The translations under genes and the position numbers were made by a program. The notes below the pieces were generated by a model that saw only the letters and a list, made by a program, of their open reading frames with translations, was not told the DNA's origin and did not search any database. From assembly GCA_030148225.1 (NCBI GenBank), contig JASBTX010000032.1, positions 62,001 through 126,000 of the forward strand: DNA of 64,000 bases, read 5' to 3'. Every line of letters begins with the position of its first letter. The stretch's first letter is position 1. Shown in pieces: positions 62,119 through 64,000 of the stretch. The stretch is from Paracoccaceae bacterium (GTDB lineage: Bacteria > Pseudomonadota > Alphaproteobacteria > Rhodobacterales > Rhodobacteraceae).

Positions 62119-63443
62119 CCGATCTTGCAGCCTTCGCCCGGGACACCGGCGTCGCCTATTTCATGATTTCCTTTACCGACATTTTCGGCGGCCAGCGCGC
62201 CAAGCTCGTTCCGGCGGCAGCCATTGCCGACATGCAGGAGGAAGGCGCCGGTTTTGCCGGGTTCGCCACATGGCTCGACATGACACCGGCCCATCCCGAC
62301 ATGCTGGCCGTGCCCGACCCGTCAAGCGTGATCCAGCTGCCCTGGAAACCCGAGGTCGCATGGGTCGCGGCCAACCCGGTGATGGAAGGCGCGGATGTGG
62401 CCCAGGCCCCGCGCAATGTGCTCCGCCGCCTGATCGATAGCGCCGCGGCAAAGGGCATGCATGTCAAAACCGGCATCGAGGCGGAGTATTTCCTGCTGAC
62501 ACCTCAGGGCAATGAAATCAGCGATCCCTTTGATATCGCAGAGAAACCCTGCTATGATCAACAGGCAATCATGCGCCGCTACGACGTCGTGCGCGAGATC
62601 TGCGACTACATGCTGGAACTGGGCTGGGGCCCCTATCAGAACGATCACGAGGACGCGAATGGCCAGTTCGAGATGAACTGGGAATTCGACGACACGCTCA
62701 GGACCGCCGACAAGCACAGCTTCTTCAAGTTCATGACGAAATCGGTGGCGGAAAAACACGGGTTCCGCGCCACCTTCATGCCCAAGCCGATCGAAGGGCT
62801 GACCGGCAATGGCTGCCACGCCCATATCTCGGTCTGGGACGCGCCGGGCGCGGCGGCCAGCACCAACATCTTTGCCACAGACAGGGGTGAGGGCCAGACG
62901 GGCGAGGTGGGGCTATCGGGCGAGGGGGCGCATTTTCTCGGCGGGATCATGAAACATGCCGCCGCGATGACCGCGATCACCAACCCGACGGTCAACAGCT
63001 ACAAACGCATCAACGCCCCGCGTACCACTTCGGGCGCGACATGGGCCCCCAACACGGTAACGTGGTCGGGCAATAACCGTACGCATATGGTGCGCGTGCC
63101 CGGCCCCGGCCGTTTCGAACTGCGCCTCGCCGATGGTGCCGCCAACCCCTATCTTCTGCAGGCGGTGATCATCGCCGCCGGTCTGGACGGGCTCGGCACC
63201 AGTGCCGATCCCGGCAAACGCCACGATATCGACATGTATGCCGAGGGTCACAAGGTCCGTGGTGCGCCGAAACTGCCGCTCAACCTCCTTGATGCGCTGC
63301 GCGCCTTCGACCGCGACAAGGCCCTCAAATCCGCGCTCGGCAGTGAATTCTCGGCCGCCTTCCTGAAACTCAAGCATCAGGAATGGCAAAGCTACATGGC
63401 GCATTTCTCGGAATGGGAACGCGTGAACACGCTCGATATCTGA
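62115..63443 (+). CDS. glnT: GlnT/GmaS-type ligase (gamma-glutamylmethylamide synthetase or type III glutamine synthetase)
   Basis: 442 residues, ATGA overlap with the DUF3303 gene. Glutamine synthetase fold: FTDIFGGQRAKLVP, metal-site Glu in TGIEAEYFLL and NGQFEMNWEFDD, GNGCHAHISVWD, NSYKRINAPRTTSGATWAPNTVTWSGNNRTHMVRVPGPGRFELRLADGAANPYLLQAV. In methylotrophic Rhodobacterales this form (GmaS) joins methylamine to glutamate and is linked to mgsABC, as here. Ammonia as substrate cannot be excluded from sequence alone. Confidence 0.92.
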   Translation: MTDLAAFARDTGVAYFMISFTDIFGGQRAKLVPAAAIADMQEEGAGFAGFATWLDMTPAHPDMLAVPDPSSVIQLPWKPEVAWVAANPVMEGADVAQAPRNVLRRLIDSAAAKGMHVKTGIEAEYFLLTPQGNEISDPFDIAEKPCYDQQAIMRRYDVVREICDYMLELGWGPYQNDHEDANGQFEMNWEFDDTLRTADKHSFFKFMTKSVAEKHGFRATFMPKPIEGLTGNGCHAHISVWDAPGAAASTNIFATDRGEGQTGEVGLSGEGAHFLGGIMKHAAAMTAITNPTVNSYKRINAPRTTSGATWAPNTVTWSGNNRTHMVRVPGPGRFELRLADGAANPYLLQAVIIAAGLDGLGTSADPGKRHDIDMYAEGHKVRGAPKLPLNLLDALRAFDRDKALKSALGSEFSAAFLKLKHQEWQSYMAHFSEWERVNTLDI

Positions 63444-63448
63444 CCCCG

Positions 63449-63515
63449 CTTTCATTGTTCATCAAATACCTTGGGGGGGCCCGGCCTGCCGGGCCGGGGG
63501 CAACACCCCCTCCGC
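63449..63515 (+). repeat. Interspersed REP-like palindromic element, copy 2
   Basis: TTCATTGTTC, ATCAAATACCTTGGGGG, a GGCCCGGC/GCCGGGCC palindrome, then GGGGGCAACACCCCC. Same order and near-identical ends as the element at 22210-22281, with a different central hairpin. Both copies lie between convergent gene ends. Confidence 0.65.
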
Positions 63516-63524
63516 CGCCGGAGC

Positions 63525-63553
63525 AAAGAAAAAGGCGGGGTTTTACCCCCGCC
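63525..63553 (-). terminator. Intrinsic terminator of nrdJ
   Basis: On the minus strand, stem GGCGGGG (63553-63547) with CCCCGCC (63540-63534), then TTTTTCTTTG. It lies 127 bases beyond the nrdJ stop. Confidence 0.75.
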
Positions 63554-63679
63554 AGTTTCGCCGATCAGGCTCATGGTTGTACCGCCCGGTGTTTTCTGCC
63601 TGCGGCCTGATCTGCGTCTGGGGCGAGCGCACCCGCCCCGGAAACGACGCGGCGCCATCGGGCGCCCCGCGTATTCTGT

Positions 63680-64000
63680 TCAGCTACATCCCGACGTTCC
63701 CCCGCAGGTGTTGCATTTCATGCAGGTGCCGTTTCTGACCAGCGTATAATTCCCGCATTCGCCGCAGGGATCGCCCTCGTATCCCTGCATCTTGGCCTTG
63801 GTGCGCGCATCGATCCCGGTTGACGCGGCGGCCATCGCCCCGGCTGACGCGGCGGTCTCGGGCACCAGCGTCTGCAGCGCCGCCACCGGATCGACGGCAC
63901 CGTCCAGCGCCGTTGCGCCCGCCGTCGCTCCGACCGAGGCACCGCCCTGCAGCACGACCAGTTCCTGCGGCACGCGCTTGCGCAGATAGCCGGTCGAGCT
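63680..64000 (-). CDS. nrdJ: NrdJ, B12-dependent (class II) ribonucleotide reductase, C-terminal end only
   Basis: The last 106 codons; the gene continues beyond the right edge (frame begins SSTGYLRKRVPQELVVLQGG). The C-terminus YEGDPCGECGNYTLVRNGTCMKCNTCGGTSGCS is the Cys-rich zinc-binding/redox tail of adenosylcobalamin-dependent NrdJ, with CGEC, CMKC and CGGTSGC. Provides deoxyribonucleotides with or without oxygen. It implies a cobalamin supply. Confidence 0.9.
   Translation of the reverse strand, partial: SSTGYLRKRVPQELVVLQGGASVGATAGATALDGAVDPVAALQTLVPETAASAGAMAAASTGIDARTKAKMQGYEGDPCGECGNYTLVRNGTCMKCNTCGGTSGCS

Noticed and set aside
1-64000. tRNA, rRNA, CRISPR arrays, prophage or insertion sequences
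   Set aside because: Looked for clover-leaf ends, regularly spaced direct repeats and transposase or integrase motifs by eye; none found.

Overview
The window reads as chromosomal DNA of a high-GC alphaproteobacterium of the order Rhodobacterales (Roseobacter/Rhodobacter group). Evidence: the dcw cluster runs mraZ-rsmH-ftsL-ftsI-murE-murF-mraY-murD-ftsW-murG; a DUF1127 gene is followed by an array of CCTCCTCCC-loop hairpins of the kind described as CcsR ('cuckoo') sRNAs in Rhodobacter; there is a tetrameric sarcosine oxidase operon, an N-methylglutamate-type methylamine cluster, and the tail of a B12-dependent ribonucleotide reductase. No rRNA, tRNA, CRISPR array, transposase or phage gene was recognised.

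Layout. (1) 1-11.5 kb, minus strand: the peptidoglycan/division (dcw) operon, with murG cut by the left edge. Upstream of mraZ lies a 600-bp AT-richer control region with phased TGGGA repeats and a 13-bp inverted repeat. (2) 12.1-14 kb: the Mrp/ApbC Fe-S carrier ATPase, then the DUF1127 gene and four sRNA hairpins behind a heat-shock-sigma-like promoter. (3) 14-22.2 kb, plus strand: an unusual cluster of four family-2-like glycosyltransferase genes and one FkbM methyltransferase gene. One protein carries a second, decayed glycosyltransferase domain and two are methyltransferase-glycosyltransferase fusions that look like tandem duplicates. (4) 22.3-25.9 kb, minus: der, bamB and a YfgM-like gene, the same neighbourhood as in Enterobacteria. 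(5) 26.1-31.1 kb, plus: an RND efflux adaptor and pump with a TetR-type operator in front. (6) 31.2-39.1 kb: small secreted and membrane proteins, an Atm1-type ABC exporter, a LysM protein, a LOG-family hydrolase, an outer-membrane beta-barrel gene broken by an amber codon just after its signal peptide, sodB, and a second secreted protein.

(7) 39.2-45.5 kb, minus: soxB, two secreted proteins of unknown function, soxD, soxA, soxG. (8) 45.7-51 kb: ccmI, ruvX, a DUF1289 gene, a PhyH-like dioxygenase translationally coupled to dusA, a GFA-family protein and a secreted protein. (9) 51-54 kb: zinc uptake, zur-znuC-znuB divergent from znuA across a Zur-box-like palindrome. (10) 54-58 kb, minus: a catabolic set of PfkB sugar kinase, SDR, aldehyde dehydrogenase and SDR. 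(11) 58.2-63.4 kb, plus: an XRE-cupin regulator, mgsABC-like genes, a DUF3303 gene and a GlnT/GmaS-type ligase, which together should turn methylamine into N-methylglutamate. The enzyme that oxidises N-methylglutamate is not next to them; the sarcosine-oxidase-type operon in region 7 is the only homologous system in view. (12) The right edge cuts nrdJ.
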